Shown: positions 33,738 to 46,280, numbered from the stretch's first letter. The stretch: 64,000 nucleotides of DNA from Actinernus sp. WN-2022 (GCA_030867875.1 JAOWCC010001606.1:248001-312000), one strand, 5' to 3'. The notes: generated by a model not told the origin, from the letters alone. Program-made: numbers and translations.

Positions 33738-34147
33738 CTGTGAAGAGAAAACACAACACAAACCGTTAGTTGAGAAGAGAGAAATAAAGACAGAATTAAA
33801 CTGAAATTTATACATGTATTAAACACTTAATATTACATGAAGAGTTCTTATTCATTAGGCTAAGGTAGTATTTCTACACACTAATACAAACTAGTGTTTT
33901 TCAAGTTCTTTTTCAAGTTCTTTACCAAGGTTTCAAGATGAAGATTCTTTTCAAAACGGCAGACTAAACTGATTCAGGATGGCATTTGCTAAAACACCGA
34001 ACTAATTATTACTACAATATGAGCAGGAGATATTTTCCAGTTAATATATCGCTCTCAGCAGTAGAGAATGATTAGAAAAATAACCGCAGCAGTTCAAAGA
34101 AAATTAAACGAGTTCTAACTAAAACAACTTCAATAAAAAAAGCTTAC

Positions 34148-34440
34148 CCGGCTATAAAACCTGCACATTGTCGAATTCCTTGTTTGAATGATATAATCTG
34201 TTTTCACCCGATAAACTGAATGAAGAAACTATTCTATCTTCATCACGAACACTTCCTGTTAATTTTGTGGACCTGCAGACGTCCTTTTCGAGAGATTTTG
34301 TTCTTTCTAAACACAGAATCAGGTTCTGTGAAGAACTCCAACGTTTTCTTTTCGTTTCTTTGGTGAAGTTGAGCTAAGTAAGGAAAGTGAACCAATCACA
34401 ACACCGGAAAGTGCACCAATCACAACGCAGGAACATCCTC
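34148..34440 (-). promoter_or_regulatory. Candidate alternative promoter and non-coding first exon for the NHL gene
   Basis: On the minus strand a good donor, CCGG|GTAAGC, lies at 34148/34147, about 410 bp upstream of the NHL acceptor. Upstream of it are two CCAATCACAAC boxes (plus-strand 34393 and 34418, 25 bp apart) separated by CCGGAA, an ETS-type core. That layout is typical of a TATA-less promoter. Splicing from this donor into the NHL exon would leave no upstream start codon in frame, so translation would begin at an ATG inside the filamin domain. Inference from motifs only. Confidence 0.3.
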
Positions 34441-34965
34441 GGACGCGTGAGGAAACGAGATTTGCGTGTTGCAGTTAAATGGTATCTGTAATCTGATTGG
34501 TGGACTTCGATCCGGTTTTTGCTAGTTATTTTTGTGGTTTAGAATATAATATACCTAGACGGATTAACAAAATATATATTTTGTAAAAAGAATTGCTTAT
34601 CATTGAAAATACAAACTGTCACTTTTGATTAATAAAATATACCAACTCGATCCAAATCACCCTAAAAGCGAGTTCACAAAATGGCGATTTATTTTTCTGG
34701 GATCTATCTATGACTATGAGCCCGGTGGCTTGATAATCTATCCAACTCGTAGCCTATAGCTAATCACCGTGAAATCTCCGCTAGATTGGTGATAGTTGTC
34801 TTTGTTATATTTGACCCATCTCTTGTCTCGAGAAATATATAAACAAAGTATTATTTGGGGATGAGAAAACAATCCGATCATATTTAATCAAATAAAATAA
34901 AATCCGGGTTCAATGACTGTACGCGTAACAAATAACTCTAAATGGTACACTAGGGTAGAGTGTTG

Positions 34966-35535
34966 CATGACGACGCATTAAATTACAGCTGCGATAAAGA
35001 TCAAGACTACATACTGCGGTTTAGATACCATATTAATGTACCGATCAAATCGAAACATCTACATACCCCCACCCCACCCCCATATCCCTGGGGTAGGGGC
35101 ATTTGATCGCCTTATACGACGATGGGGTGGGGCATTTAAACAACATTTTTGTACCGCGGGAAAGGAATTTGAACAAGTCAAACTACAAACATTCAAATGC
35201 CCCGTGGGGAGGATGTTTCAATTTGATCGGTACATAAAACAGAACAACTGTAGCTTGATTGCTGATATATGGAATATTGAGGCGGTTATTGATAATTGGG
35301 CCACTCATTTGATACAGAGCGCTAAATCGACTTATTACGACATACAGTTTATAAACACGAATGCCAAAAAATCCCGATTTTTGTATAATATCGCGTGCTA
35401 CCGAATCGCGCTCTCTTGATCTTATCGTGCTCCTTGTAGTGTATGCGGTAACGTATTGTATGCGTGACGACGCATTAAATTACAGCTGCGATAAAGATCA
35501 ATACCACGGTTTAGATACCATATTAATGTAAACAT
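34966..35535. repeat. Direct duplication of about 75 bp flanking a MITE copy
   Basis: GACGACGCATTAAATTACAG CTGCGATAAAGATCAA ... CGGTTTAGATACCATATTAA TGTA occurs at 34969-35038 and 35466-35530. Both are followed by AACATCTACATACC, but the second lacks the CCGATCAAATCG start of the MITE. Confidence 0.75.
35034..35236. repeat. MITE with ATGTACCGATCAAAT ends
   Basis: ATGTACCGATCAAATCGAAA CATC is mirrored by GATGTTTCAATTTGATCGGT ACAT. The interior is made of ATTTGATCGCC and GGGGTGGGGCATTT blocks. The ends match those of the 1.85-kb element at 58967-60813, of which this is probably a short derivative. Confidence 0.78.
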
Positions 35536-35646
35536 CTACATACCATACAAGGAGTTCTTGCTCTAGTTTTAGTTTCTTTATTTTTATATCTGTCAGCGCC
35601 ATTAAAAATTGAACTTTGTGGTATCTGAGTAATGATGTTCTAAAAA

Positions 35647-35878
35647 TACAGTACAATCTACTTTGGTGGTCGCTTATCGGAAACAAAACACAATAGAAAT
35701 GTCAACTGTTGAGACTAAAAAGTGGTCGCGGTCGCTTAAGAATTTTTGCGTTGGTCGCTTACGAGAGAGTTTTTACAACAGAATTTGACTGAGGAAAAAA
35801 CGGTTCTTTGGTAAAGTGGTCGCTTACGGGAGGTGGTCGCTTACGGGAAGTGGTCGCAGGAGAGAGTGGACTGTACCC
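35647..35878. repeat. MITE with GTGGTCGCTTAC repeats and TACAGT ends
   Basis: TACAGTACAATCTACTTTGG on the left and ...GAGAGTGGACTGTA on the right are inverted. The word GGTGGTCGCTTACGGGA occurs five times inside. TA at both tips is compatible with a Tc1/mariner-type target. Confidence 0.6.
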
Positions 35879-36064
35879 GTTTAGGTTGATTTACAACAGA
35901 GTCGAAGACAATAAATAGTTCAGTGAAAAACAAGCTTGTACAACATTCTGTCAATACATTACGATTGCATTATTTTTTGCATTTTTACGTCAACACAAAA
36001 CCGGAGTAATTGTATCGGTTTAATTTAGTCGTTTCTAATGTGGAAACCTATGCGCTCGAGCCCC

Positions 36065-36202
36065 AGTTGTTGAAAGGGTGGATAACGCTATCCACCTGAT
36101 AAATGCCTATCCAGTGGATACAATAATCTATATTGGTTAATACTTATCCATTGGATAGGGATTTATTCGGTGAATAGCGGTATCCACCCTTTCAACAACG
36201 TG
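36065..36202. repeat. Foldback MITE (GTTGAAAGGGTGGATA ends)
   Basis: TTGTTGAAAGGGTGGATAAC GC is mirrored by GCGGTATCCACCCTTTCAAC AA, with TATCCA/TGGATA words filling the interior. Confidence 0.85.
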
Positions 36203-36407
36203 CCGGAGTCCGGTTGCATAGAACGCTCGTAACAATACGAGTATAATAATTAACTACAGTGTCACCGTAACTTACGGGTGTTGCATAAAATAACAAGTAA
36301 ATTTACGAGACCCCTGGCGGTGCCGTATATTTAGAGCACATTTCCTATGAGTGGTGCAAACTACAGCATGACTACAGCACGGTTACGGTGCGGGATGCTG
36401 TAACGTT

Positions 36408-36722
36408 CAGAGGCGTAGCCAGAGGGGGGGGGGGGGGGGGGGGGGCAGGCGCCCCCCCCCCTTTCGTTAAAAAAGCGCAACTGAAAAGTAGCGTCAAGCA
36501 ACGCACCTAATAAGCTAAGTGATTTACCGGGAGTCTGTGAACAATGCGACAGTCTTACTGGAAAAGGTTGGTGACTGAAAACTGAGGTGTACCTGAATAG
36601 ACGAGATTGCTGCGAAAGACCGCGTTCTCTACATGTATGTAAAAGAGTACTGCAGTCGCGAAATTCGTGAGTTTGGTGGAATGCCCCCCTCCCCCCAATG
36701 CAAAATGCTGACTACGCCCCTG
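36408..36722. mobile_element. 315-bp hAT-like MITE with 5-bp ACGTT duplication
   Basis: CAGAGGCGTAG opens and CTACGCCCCTG closes the element as inverted ends (one mismatch). ACGTT lies on both sides (36403-36407 and 36723-36727). A run of about 20 G followed by a run of C sits next to the left end. CAGNGGCGTAG ends are common in hAT-type MITEs, though those normally make 8-bp duplications. Confidence 0.75.
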
Positions 36723-36999
36723 ACGTTGAAATGGTTTCCCATTGTTTTTGTCCAGCCGATCCAATCAAATCACAGAGTTACAGTACAGCACATGAACGGA
36801 CATGCCGTAGTTTGTCCCACTCATACGAAATCTGCTCTATAATGTTTGTATTGCGACTTAATTACTGTTTACTTGCCACTACGATGAAATTCATGCAACC
36901 ATTTCTTGTGGCACTTTTTAGTCTTCCAATAGGACAACCAGTGGCGGAAATATCCAACTCAGTGACAAATATTGGCAAAACCAAATTAAACTATGAATT

Positions 37000-38570
37000 T
37001 TGCGTAGAGTTTACCGTCAAAATCACGTTAGCCTGGGAAACCAGCCGACTCGAGAGCTAAAATCACGTCCGCCATAATACTGAAGTGCGAAGCCGGTTTG
37101 TGTGAAAAGTACATGTAGCTCCACATATGTTGTCATGTTGAGTGGACTAAAATGACGTCACCTCCGCTGAAAATTTGCACGGCTAAAAACAAAGCAAGGC
37201 TTCCCGTCGTGATATAGAAAAACGGTTTTAAGAGGAAAAAATATAGAAACATTTCCTTACGAATACGCAACACCATCGGCATCGCTATTGCTGGTTTGCA
37301 CGTAACGTCATAGCCGCAAGATATATTGTACCATTCTACTATTCATTTGATGTAGAATTGATATCTAAAATAAAAAAAATTGCTTCATGGGCACTTTAAA
37401 CAATAGATTCCTCTTTAGCTTCTTTTGTTGGGGCACCAACATGGCCGCCATGCCCTTTGTCATTTGAATCTCTGGGGATTGAGTGCAAACCAGAAATATG
37501 AAACTTTGATCGTATCGGCACTTTAAGCGTTTTCAAACTAATGTGTAAATATTTTCTATTTAAGGATGGCTACAATTACAGTAAATACATTTTAAGGTAA
37601 TTGAATGGCCTGGATAAATACCAATAATTACGTGATAGCGATCAGTGAAATTAATGAGTGTAAAACTGAATACTTCAAATTTTATAGGCTGAGCTTTATA
37701 TACTTTTCTCCAAATAAAATAAAATAAAATATTTAACAACTTATTGTTATTATTCCGATATTAATGTTTAAAGTAATCTCTAAACCTTCCGAATCCTAAT
37801 TTGACACAAACTAAATATCATATTGTACTAAATATCATATTGTCTTTATGAATACCGTAGACTGCACACAGTCAACCTCCCTTGTATAACCACTCCCTTT
37901 CCACTTGTACTTCAGTATGACCTCCGATCCATGTATATAAAACCCTGCTACCCACCTACCTCTCTAGAGATCCACAAACATATTGTGTAACTTCTAAGGA
38001 ATAAATGTGACCTGTTATTTAGTTTCTTATACTATAAAACTAAAAATAGAAATTCAGTGCCACAGAGCAACCGGGCCATGAAGTTTAAGTAAATGTCTTC
38101 AAGCCATACGGGAACATATTTCGAAGTACTTGGTTTCTCGGGTGAGGTGAAACATTTTACCGCACACTGAAAAGCTATTCTAACGTAGCGTTTTTTTTTT
38201 TCAAACGAGACGTGTGCTGCAATTTGGTAGAAAATATTGTTCTATTTTATGGTACTATGTATTTAATAACATGATGGAGCTAATGGGTCAACCTGTTTTT
38301 GTTTTCAATTTTGCAACGGCTGTAACGAAACACCATCGCAAAATATCAATTGAATTTAATGTGTCAAAATCTAACTTTGGTGCTTACATGAAGAACAAAT
38401 TTACCCTTCTAATAAAATGTTTATCATTGCCTCTATAAACTCGCTTGGATTGGCTGTTAAAATTTAATACTAATAATTAATTACAATGTAACTATAAAAA
38501 TAATAGTAATTTTTTTTTATAAGTTAACTTAATAAAAAACATTTAATAGCTTTATTTGATGATAGAAATA
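37000..38570. other. No gene; a possible solo LTR near 37850-38060
   Basis: The stretch is largely featureless. At 37930-38010 a TATATAAAA box is followed about 70 bp later by AATAAA, as in an LTR promoter/polyadenylation pair. No TG...CA borders or duplications were located, so this stays a suggestion. Confidence 0.3.
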
Positions 38571-38584
38571 CTAAAAGGACTGCA

Positions 38585-38885
38585 AACATGGCGCGAAATA
38601 CAGTGTTTGTATGGGAATCCGATTTTAAGTAAAAACGAGTTAAATTCCGCGTGAAAATTTACAGACAATGTATCGAAAACTGAAAACACGATTGCACGCT
38701 TCCCAGCACAGCTACATCCCTCAAATTTCGATATGTTAATGTTTTACCTGGTATCTTAAGTTTGTCAGTCTGAAGAATATTTCATAAATTCGATTTTACG
38801 GATTTTACTTGGCATCGGATTCCCATCGAATCCCATACAAACACTGTATTTCGTCAGGATTTCGTGCCATGTTTGCACCCCATTT
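38585..38885. repeat. Inverted-repeat block, partly copied at 39451-39615
   Basis: CATGGCGCGAAATACAGTGT TTGTATGGGA at 38588 is mirrored at 38830-38875. The inner part (GCTTCCCAGCACAGCTACAT ... TACCTGGTATCTTAAG ... CGGATTCCCAT) recurs in the same orientation at 39451-39615, and its first 40 bp again inverted at 39328-39366. Confidence 0.7.
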
Positions 38886-38928
38886 ACCGCGAACTGGTCT
38901 ATTTCTGTGCCGTTTATAAATAACGCTA

Positions 38929-39145
38929 ATCACACGCGTGACGTCATGTGGTGTGACATTTATATTCACCAAAGTGAAAATATGGCCACGGCAAGGCTTC
39001 TTTAAGAAAAAAAATATGACAGATGGCAAGGCCCCTCAAGTAAGATATATTTAGAATGAGAATTAGACAAAATAAAGCACTGTATTTTGTATTATTTACG
39101 AAGACGAATATGGATGTGCAAACCAACTGACGTCACGCATGTGAT
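38929..39145. repeat. MITE whose inverted ends contain CRE-like TGACGTCA
   Basis: ATCACACGCGTGACGTCA at the left is mirrored by TGACGTCACGCATGTGAT at the right. Each arm includes the palindrome TGACGTCA, the consensus CREB/ATF site. Confidence 0.7.
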
Positions 39146-40999
39146 TTGCAACTTTAACGGAATAAAAATTGTCGCATGATTTTTGACAATTATGTATAAC
39201 TTCGACAAGGAGAAAAATAACGCTCTCCAAATGTATTTTTAATTCCTCAAAATGACTCAGGGGAGACTAAAAATTTAAATAAATTAAAAATGGGGTTGAT
39301 TTTTCGCTTCATAGGCACTTTAATATACCAGGTGAAAATTTGAGGGATGTACTGTGCTGGGAAGCTAGGCTTCCTCCAAGTCGAACTCGCCGCTGAGTCA
39401 CTGGCTAAGAAGGACTTTGAGAAAGTCTACTGGGAAGCGTGCAATCGTGTTCGCTTCCCAGCACAGCTACATCTCTCAAATTTTGAACAGTTAATCTTGT
39501 GCCTGGTATCTTAAGATTGCAGACGGTAAATATTTCAGAAATTCGATATTACGGAAATTATTTAGCATCGGATTCCCATACAAATACTGTATTTCGCGAC
39601 ATGTGTGCACCCCTTTCGAAATCAGTGTCAAAATTAACGGCGAACTCGTCTGTTCTGATTGGGATAAGGAAGAGTGAAAAAAACTAGATGTGAAGCAAGC
39701 ACAAAACAATACAGATTTGTATTCCAATATAAAGCAAGTCTAAGGCTTCTTTATTTGTTAAGTATTAGCAACAAGAAGCTGCATGCACTAGCTTTCATGC
39801 ACTCGGGTGTACAACAGTTCGTTAGGAATTCAGTTGTTTTTAAACAACTTTGACATTTTTTTCCAAAACTGAAACCTGCTTTGTTTGTTTGTTGAAGCTA
39901 TTTGCATTTATGGATATGTCAGCGATTTCACATGTTCGGCTACATGCATGCGAGTCCTGTGCGACATCTCTTAAGTTCTTGAACATTTTGTTGACCTAGA
40001 AAATCATATCTAAAACTTTAATACCGACATTTGTCGGAATTAGTAATGTACACGAGTGTTCTCGCTTTAGAGTCCATATATTCAAGTAAACTATATTTGA
40101 TCTGTAGTTTTGTCAAAGTAATTATAAGGGACCCTAGCGTTGTCACAAGTTAGCGAGAGGTTTGCATCGCTAATTCCTCGCATGGCCTCAAGTCACATGG
40201 AAAAACTATCACAATTGCGCGAGCCCGTACAGCAAAAAAAATTGAGCTCTTTGAAAAACACACAAGTTAGAACTGATTCAAATGTTCACAAGAAATCCGA
40301 ATGATAATCTTTTAATCACCTACATAAAAAATATAAAAACTAGTATATCTAATAGGTAGTGTTAGAAGAAAACCTACAGTAGCTCTTCGACAGGAAAATA
40401 TATTAAACAAGAGCCCATCTGGGCTTTCACTCGGGCCACATGAGATTGAAGATGAAATACACTTTCATTTGAAATCCTCTTAGTAATAACCAAAGGGAAG
40501 AATTATTAGCAGTCTTTAGGAGTGGCCGGTAGCGCGGTGACTTTCATTCTCTGCTCCCCTAGTATATATATACATGTATGTAATTTAATATTTTTGTTTT
40601 CTCGTATGTAAATTAAAGTAGTTGATCTTTTATTGAAAACACTACTTATTCATGTGTGTATGTATGTTCAGACTACTATCGTGCAGCTAGCTAGAGTCTT
40701 GAGATATCTGTCAGCAACTCGCAGCTAGTTAATAAATTAGTACTGTTCAGACCTAGTAACTTAGTAGGTTTTACTTTTTGTTTTTCTCTCTTCTGGTTTG
40801 TTGCTATCTCTAAAGAGGGCATGAATGGGGTTAACTGACAACTGACAAATGACGATTTTTTACTGACAACTGACAACCGAAAAATAACTGACAACTGACA
40901 AATTTGGTTTTTGTGGGTCAAACATTGTAAATTTTCTCTAGTAATGATTAACTAGGGCTAACTGACAACTGAAAAATGGCCAACATTTTAACTGACAAC

Positions 41000-42324
41000 T
41001 GACATGTAGACCCCCCCATTCAGACCCTCTCTAAAAGATAGAAATTTGGTCTATAACTGCCCTTGGCGCAAGTGTTTCGTAATCGCAAATAATTGACCGC
41101 CAAAGTGCTCAATTGAAATTTCAACCAAAATATTAAAACTGTGCGAAAAACTGCTACTGACTGGTGTTTGGCGATCCTCGTTATCCATGATGGCTCAATT
41201 GACGTACAATACACCCGGTAGTTGTCATCGATGGGCTTTTAGCGCGCTAGATTCTATTCAAGCTACCTCGCTAGGTAGCCTGGAACTTCAAAGTATTCCA
41301 CCGACCACTAGCTAGCTAATCACCAGAGCAGAAAAACTGTTCAGACTAAAGAAGGATTTACTGACTAGCCTGAACACGGCCACACGTTTACAATTTAGTC
41401 TGCAGGTCCGATAAAACTGCAGGTTCCAGTCGTAAACAGTCCGAGTTTGACCAAAGTGAAACGATCGAGCTGCTCGCGTCCGTAGATATATATTTCTTCG
41501 TTTGCACTTTTGACATGATATAATTCTTCAAATGGCACCATTGTTTTATTTCTTATGTTTAATAATACAGTTCTCAGCTGTAAATAAAATAGAACATTCT
41601 ATGGAAGATTTCTTGTCCTAAAGTTTGGAAACGTAACACATGCATTTGAAAGTTCAGTACTCGCAAGGTCAATTTACTAGTGGCAGTTCACTAGTTTGCA
41701 CTATCGGCTGTTATGGAATGGAAACATACTTTCACAGCTTAATATGTATGTCGATTGGTCAGAAGGATATCTTGTTTAAATGCTACGGTCCTTTCGGCAT
41801 CAGGAAATTTTTAAACGGGAGTTTTCGTACAGTATTTCAAGCTATGCTGTAGTGCGAGTTCAGTTACGCCACAAATGTCGGTGAAACTAATACCGTGTTC
41901 ATTATTATCGGTTTTCTCTATGGGTTCTCATGTATTCAATAATTACTTCTGGAGCTTCATATTTAAGTCGATTGGTCACAATGATTTCCTCTTTCAGTTT
42001 TTCCCTTTAGTTTGGACATTAGGGATATATCCTTGGAGATTTCGTACAGTTTAGCGACCGTTGTGTCGAAAGTAGAAACGTTCGTTTGTCATGAAAGTGC
42101 GTAAACAAACTGTCACAAGCGGTTTCATAGCAGCTCGATGTTTGACTCCCATATAGTCGATGATAACGTATATAGCTTCATATGTACGTCGATTTCTCAC
42201 AAGGATTTCCTCTTTCAGTTTTCCTCTCTCTTTGCTGGCAGTTCATGCTTCTTGTTCGGGTAGTTGCCCCACTGAGCCGTAACCACAAAACGAGCACAGC
42301 ATTTCAGTTGGCATACACTGCGTA
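41000..42324. repeat. Weak tandem pattern of about 230 bp; otherwise nothing recognised
   Basis: The phrase AGCTTCATAT-T-A-GTCGATT ... CACAA-GATTTCCTCTTTCAG TTTT recurs near 41735, 41950 and 42170 with low identity, suggesting an old tandem duplication. Confidence 0.4.
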
Positions 42325-44514
42325 CATCTGCTTAACTAATTAGATTTGTAAAAATCTTAGCGGATCATGTAAATATTCCGCTTGGCTCAAATATGAGGGT
42401 TTCTGCCGTCAAAGTTCATTTTTTGTTTCAGTTTTCCCCATATTAGCAGACTTGTATAATGTCTCGAGCTCTCCGAATCCAGTAGAAAGACTCTGGTTAT
42501 TCTGTCGTAAAACATGGACCTGACCCAAATTTAGGTTGTATTGCATCATTGCCCACGATGGAATAGATTTCTGACAATGACTATTTGAAATTGATATCTC
42601 CTTGTCTCGCCTAGTCTGAGCTTGGAATTTTCTTATCTGAGCGCGCCTGAGGAAATCTAACCTTTGTTTGCGTGACCAGCACAGTGCAATCTGATTGGTT
42701 TGAATTTGACCTTTAACGCATGCGCAGAAGCCGTCTGACACTGATTAAAAAAATAATAATAACCACTTGCATTTTCAGACTCGGCGCTGCCACAGGCAGC
42801 CCGAGTAATTACTGGGTGATAAAAATACCAAGGCCAAGGATTAATATCTCTTGTAGTTTTGGGGCCATCATGCGACTAAAGCCTGTTTGAGCTGTGGTGT
42901 CTTTTCTCAAAAGTTGTCCGATTTATTTTCATTTGAAAATTAAATAAATTCCCTGTAAATTCCCTGATCATGAGCCTACTAATTCCCGCCACTTTCTTGC
43001 GATTCCCAGCACAAAGAACCGCTGTTCTCCCCGGGTGAAGTGTACTGCACCGGCAATCAACTGTAATCGAGAACGTAATTGTAAATGCTAATTGTATTTG
43101 AACTTTATCGGCGAAGGCCAATAGAATAAAATGATTTGCTTCTCACCATCTTGCTCTTTGGAAACTGATAGCCATTATCTCCGCCCCAAACTATCAAACT
43201 GTATAATTATGCTCACACTGAGCCGGTCCGATCGCTTACACCACTCCAGTGACTCGCGCATGTATATCTTTCCATAGTACAATGTATTTGTTTAACGGTT
43301 TTATCTGCTGTTTATGACTATCATGTCTAATCTGGCAGCCATCTATTAAAGAAAAACTAGTTACTCAAAGAGAGGTGAAAGATCAGTTCGAAAAAAATGC
43401 TGTTATAAAGTGCTAAACAGCAAAGAAACAGTTGGCCATATTTAGGGTGGTATTTTCTCACTCTTGGAAGAAGAAAATATTGAACATAAACAGGTCTTCT
43501 AGGAGCCACCAAACTTGCAAAAGCAATGACCAGTGGTTACTTTCTTTTGGTTTTGTGTAGTAATTATTTTCTTTTAAAATGTCAATTTATGGAACCATTC
43601 CTAGATTGTCCTGTAGATAAGCCCAACCCTTATCTTGAACAAAAAATACAGGTAAAAGGGGTTTTTACAGTAAACTAAAATGGCAATAACACGTTTCTCT
43701 GCTTACCAAGCAACCATCAACATTCTGATAATTCACACTCCATTGAAATCGGGTATCATTAGCAGACCATTTTCTTTGAGAACGTGACCTTGTTACTCGG
43801 GCTGCCTGTGGCAGCGCCGAGTCTTAAAATGCAAGTCGTTTTATTTTTTATTTTTTTATTTTTATTCAGTGTAGCACGCGATCTGCGCATGCGTTAAAGG
43901 TCAAATTCACACCAATCAGATTGCACTGTGCTGGTCACGCAACAATCGCCAGGTTAATGTATTTACAGAATTCAATACAGTAAATCAAAATGGTCGACCC
44001 GCGAGGGCGAAAGCCTTCCAACAGGCTCAGGATATTTCAACTGGCGCTCTTGTTGACCATAAAAATACATGAACAACCAGGAGCCGTAATACATTCGATC
44101 AGCGCTGTTTGGACAGATCCAATGTACATTTAGAAACGTAAGCGAAATACAATATCCAAACACGTTTGGATATCAACGGGTATCGAATTATCATCAAAGG
44201 TTAGATCTCGTCAGGCGCGCTCAGATAAGAAAGTTCAAAGCTCTCAGACAAGGCGAGACAAGGAGATATCACTTTCAATGACTCATTGTCAGAAATCTAT
44301 TCCATCGTGGGCGGTCTTGTACAGCTAAGGCATGTTTTACGACAGAATAACCAGAGTCTTTCTACTGGATTGAGAGCTCGAGACATTATACATGTCGGCT
44401 AATATGGGGAAAACTGAAACAAAAAATGAACTTTGACGGCAGAAACCCTCAATTGAGCCAAGCGGAATATTTACATGATCCGCTAAGATTTTTACAAATC
44501 TTAGTTAAGCAGAT
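42325..44514. repeat. Large inverted repeat: arms 42325-42808 and 43793-44514
   Basis: The 484-bp left arm matches the right arm in inverted orientation over its whole length (for example CCGTCAAAGTTCATTTTTTG TTTCAGTTTTCCCC and its complement near 44410-44445). The right arm is longer because of an insertion of about 255 bp at 43945-44200. The inner ends are the hairpin ACTCGG-C-GCTGCC/GGCAGCCCGAGT. Identity looks near 90 per cent. Confidence 0.85.
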
Positions 44515-45092
44515 GTTTACTGTAAGTAAACTCTTTTTGATTTGAATAAATTTCCTCTCCGTTTGTCTGTTAATGTACTTTTTCTTCTAATTATCGCTTT
44601 ATTTAACATCTGTGATTTAGAGTATGCGTACCTCAGAATAAATTATTTGAAAGGTCAACTGAATTCTTGTGTCGATAAGCGCAAATGTTTTTTGTGAAAC
44701 AGTCTGTGAAAATGAGAAGCGGCTTAATAGAAGAGCTTTCTCATTTATAGGAATTACAAATTTTTTTCTTGCTATGAAATTTATGTTTCATTTCACATTT
44801 ATTCATACAGTTTTAGCCGGACATTTCCCCGATTTTTTGATCTATTTTCAATCAAATTCAAAGTCTGAATATGTCATTGTATTGCATTTATATACTTGAA
44901 TTGCCAGTATTCTGTTGTTCGAATCCTGCGTTATCATAGTCATGCCATAAAAGCGATTAATAGACCAGTCTGTTTTTTTGACGTTCTCACTGGCGAATTA
45001 AAGCACGACTTGATACTAAGAGGATTTCAAATGAAAGTGTATTTCATCTTCAATCTCATGTGGCCCGAGTGAAAGCCCAGATGGGCTCTTGT

Positions 45093-45960
45093 TATTCATA
45101 TTACAGCTACATCTATGTGATGTCACATAACCAGTTATTGCCAATAACCAAATGTCGACACGAAAGCCACAGTGGCAAGTCTTAGACTTTTGTATTTAGA
45201 TTTTGAACTTACACCCACGGCCTTGGCATTTACAGCAATAAATTAGCAAATTTAGAAAAAAAGGATTATTTTGTTGTAAATGAGTATGTCATTTAATTTC
45301 ATTCTGTAAGAATTACTACACACTGTTGGAGGTTATTTTGACACGAATACGTGTACCGGTAGTTGTATTCGAATTTTCCCGGCACATCATAGATTTCAAA
45401 CCATTATTTTGTAACTCCAAAATTCATGTCAAGACTTTGAAAAGCTTTGCGAGTATCGGTGTTACTGGTCACGTGTGACAACACATAGCTCTAAAGATCT
45501 TCTCTTCTCCATACAGACAACCCAGGGGCATATGGGTTATATTTGGTGTGAGTGACTACTTGCATAGCCTGCTTAATGCAGACGTAGATTATTTGACGAA
45601 AAATGTCTGCTCAACCAAGCACGTAATTAGTTTCCAATATGCAAGCACTGCATGACTTCAGAGTTTACATATTTTTCTGCCCAATCAGAGCAATTGTTAG
45701 AAAATTATTGAACTGGAGCACCAACCGTTGTAAACTCTCATCTGGTTGGAACCATGGTGCAAATATATAAAACAATCAAGTTACAAGAATTAACTTGTAA
45801 ATTCTGCTTTTAGATTCTCCAAAATCTTAATCAATCCCCTTCTGTTGTTTGTCTTATATTACATAACTATTCCTTAGATTTTGGAGGACAAACATACAAG
45901 ACAGAGGACAAGGAGAGACAACTTCATGTTCAATTTCATGTTATAAAATAGTTTCGATAG
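45093..45960. other. No recognised feature
   Basis: AT-rich intronic sequence of the CARD-NHL gene without clear repeats. Confidence 0.5.
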
Positions 45961-45987
45961 TACGCGTGCTCTGATTGGCTGTAATCC

Positions 45988-46280
45988 GTGTTTCTATAAC
46001 TCTATAGAAACATAGTCAGTTGAGCGCGCGCTTCAGCTAGTTGTGAGAATTTACGTTTTGGTTATCAAATTAAGCAAGCGTTTCCGTGCTTTTATTTGTT
46101 TATTTTATAAAGGAAATAGAAAACATTTTCCCCTTGTTTCTATAGAGTTATAGAAACACTTGTGGAAGTTTGGAAGAACTCGAAATAGCTGTGGAAACAC
46201 TCGCCCTTCGGGCTCGTGTTCCCACTGGCATTTCTCGTTCTCCCAAACTCCCACTTTCTATAACTCTATAGAAACACGGG
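45988..46280. repeat. Foldback element with three copies of a 22-bp palindrome
   Basis: GTTTCTATAACTCTATAGAAAC or its complement occurs at about 45990, 46137 and 46257. Between the last two lies a foldback with an ACTCGCCCTTCGGGCTCGTG loop, like the repeat at 1-122. Confidence 0.8.

Larger units (their letters stand above)
40407..45092. mobile_element. 4.7-kb inverted-repeat element or element pair (ACAAGAGCCCATCTGGGC ends)
   Basis: ACAAGAGCCCATCTGGGCTT TCACTCGGGCCAC and about 50 further bases at 40407-40496 are mirrored almost perfectly at 45014-45092. A third, minus-oriented copy of this repeat is at 49230-49709. It is unclear whether the pair bounds one element or is two copies facing each other. 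The interval contains a second, larger inverted repeat (42325-44514). No transposase was recognised. It lies inside the intron of the CARD-NHL gene. Confidence 0.6.

Noticed and set aside
37850..38060. Solo LTR
   Set aside because: TATA and AATAAA are correctly spaced, but no TG...CA borders, second LTR or target duplication could be found.
42409..42741. Minus-strand 110-codon ORF
   Set aside because: It lies inside one arm of a large inverted repeat and is not matched by an open frame in the other arm; no domain.
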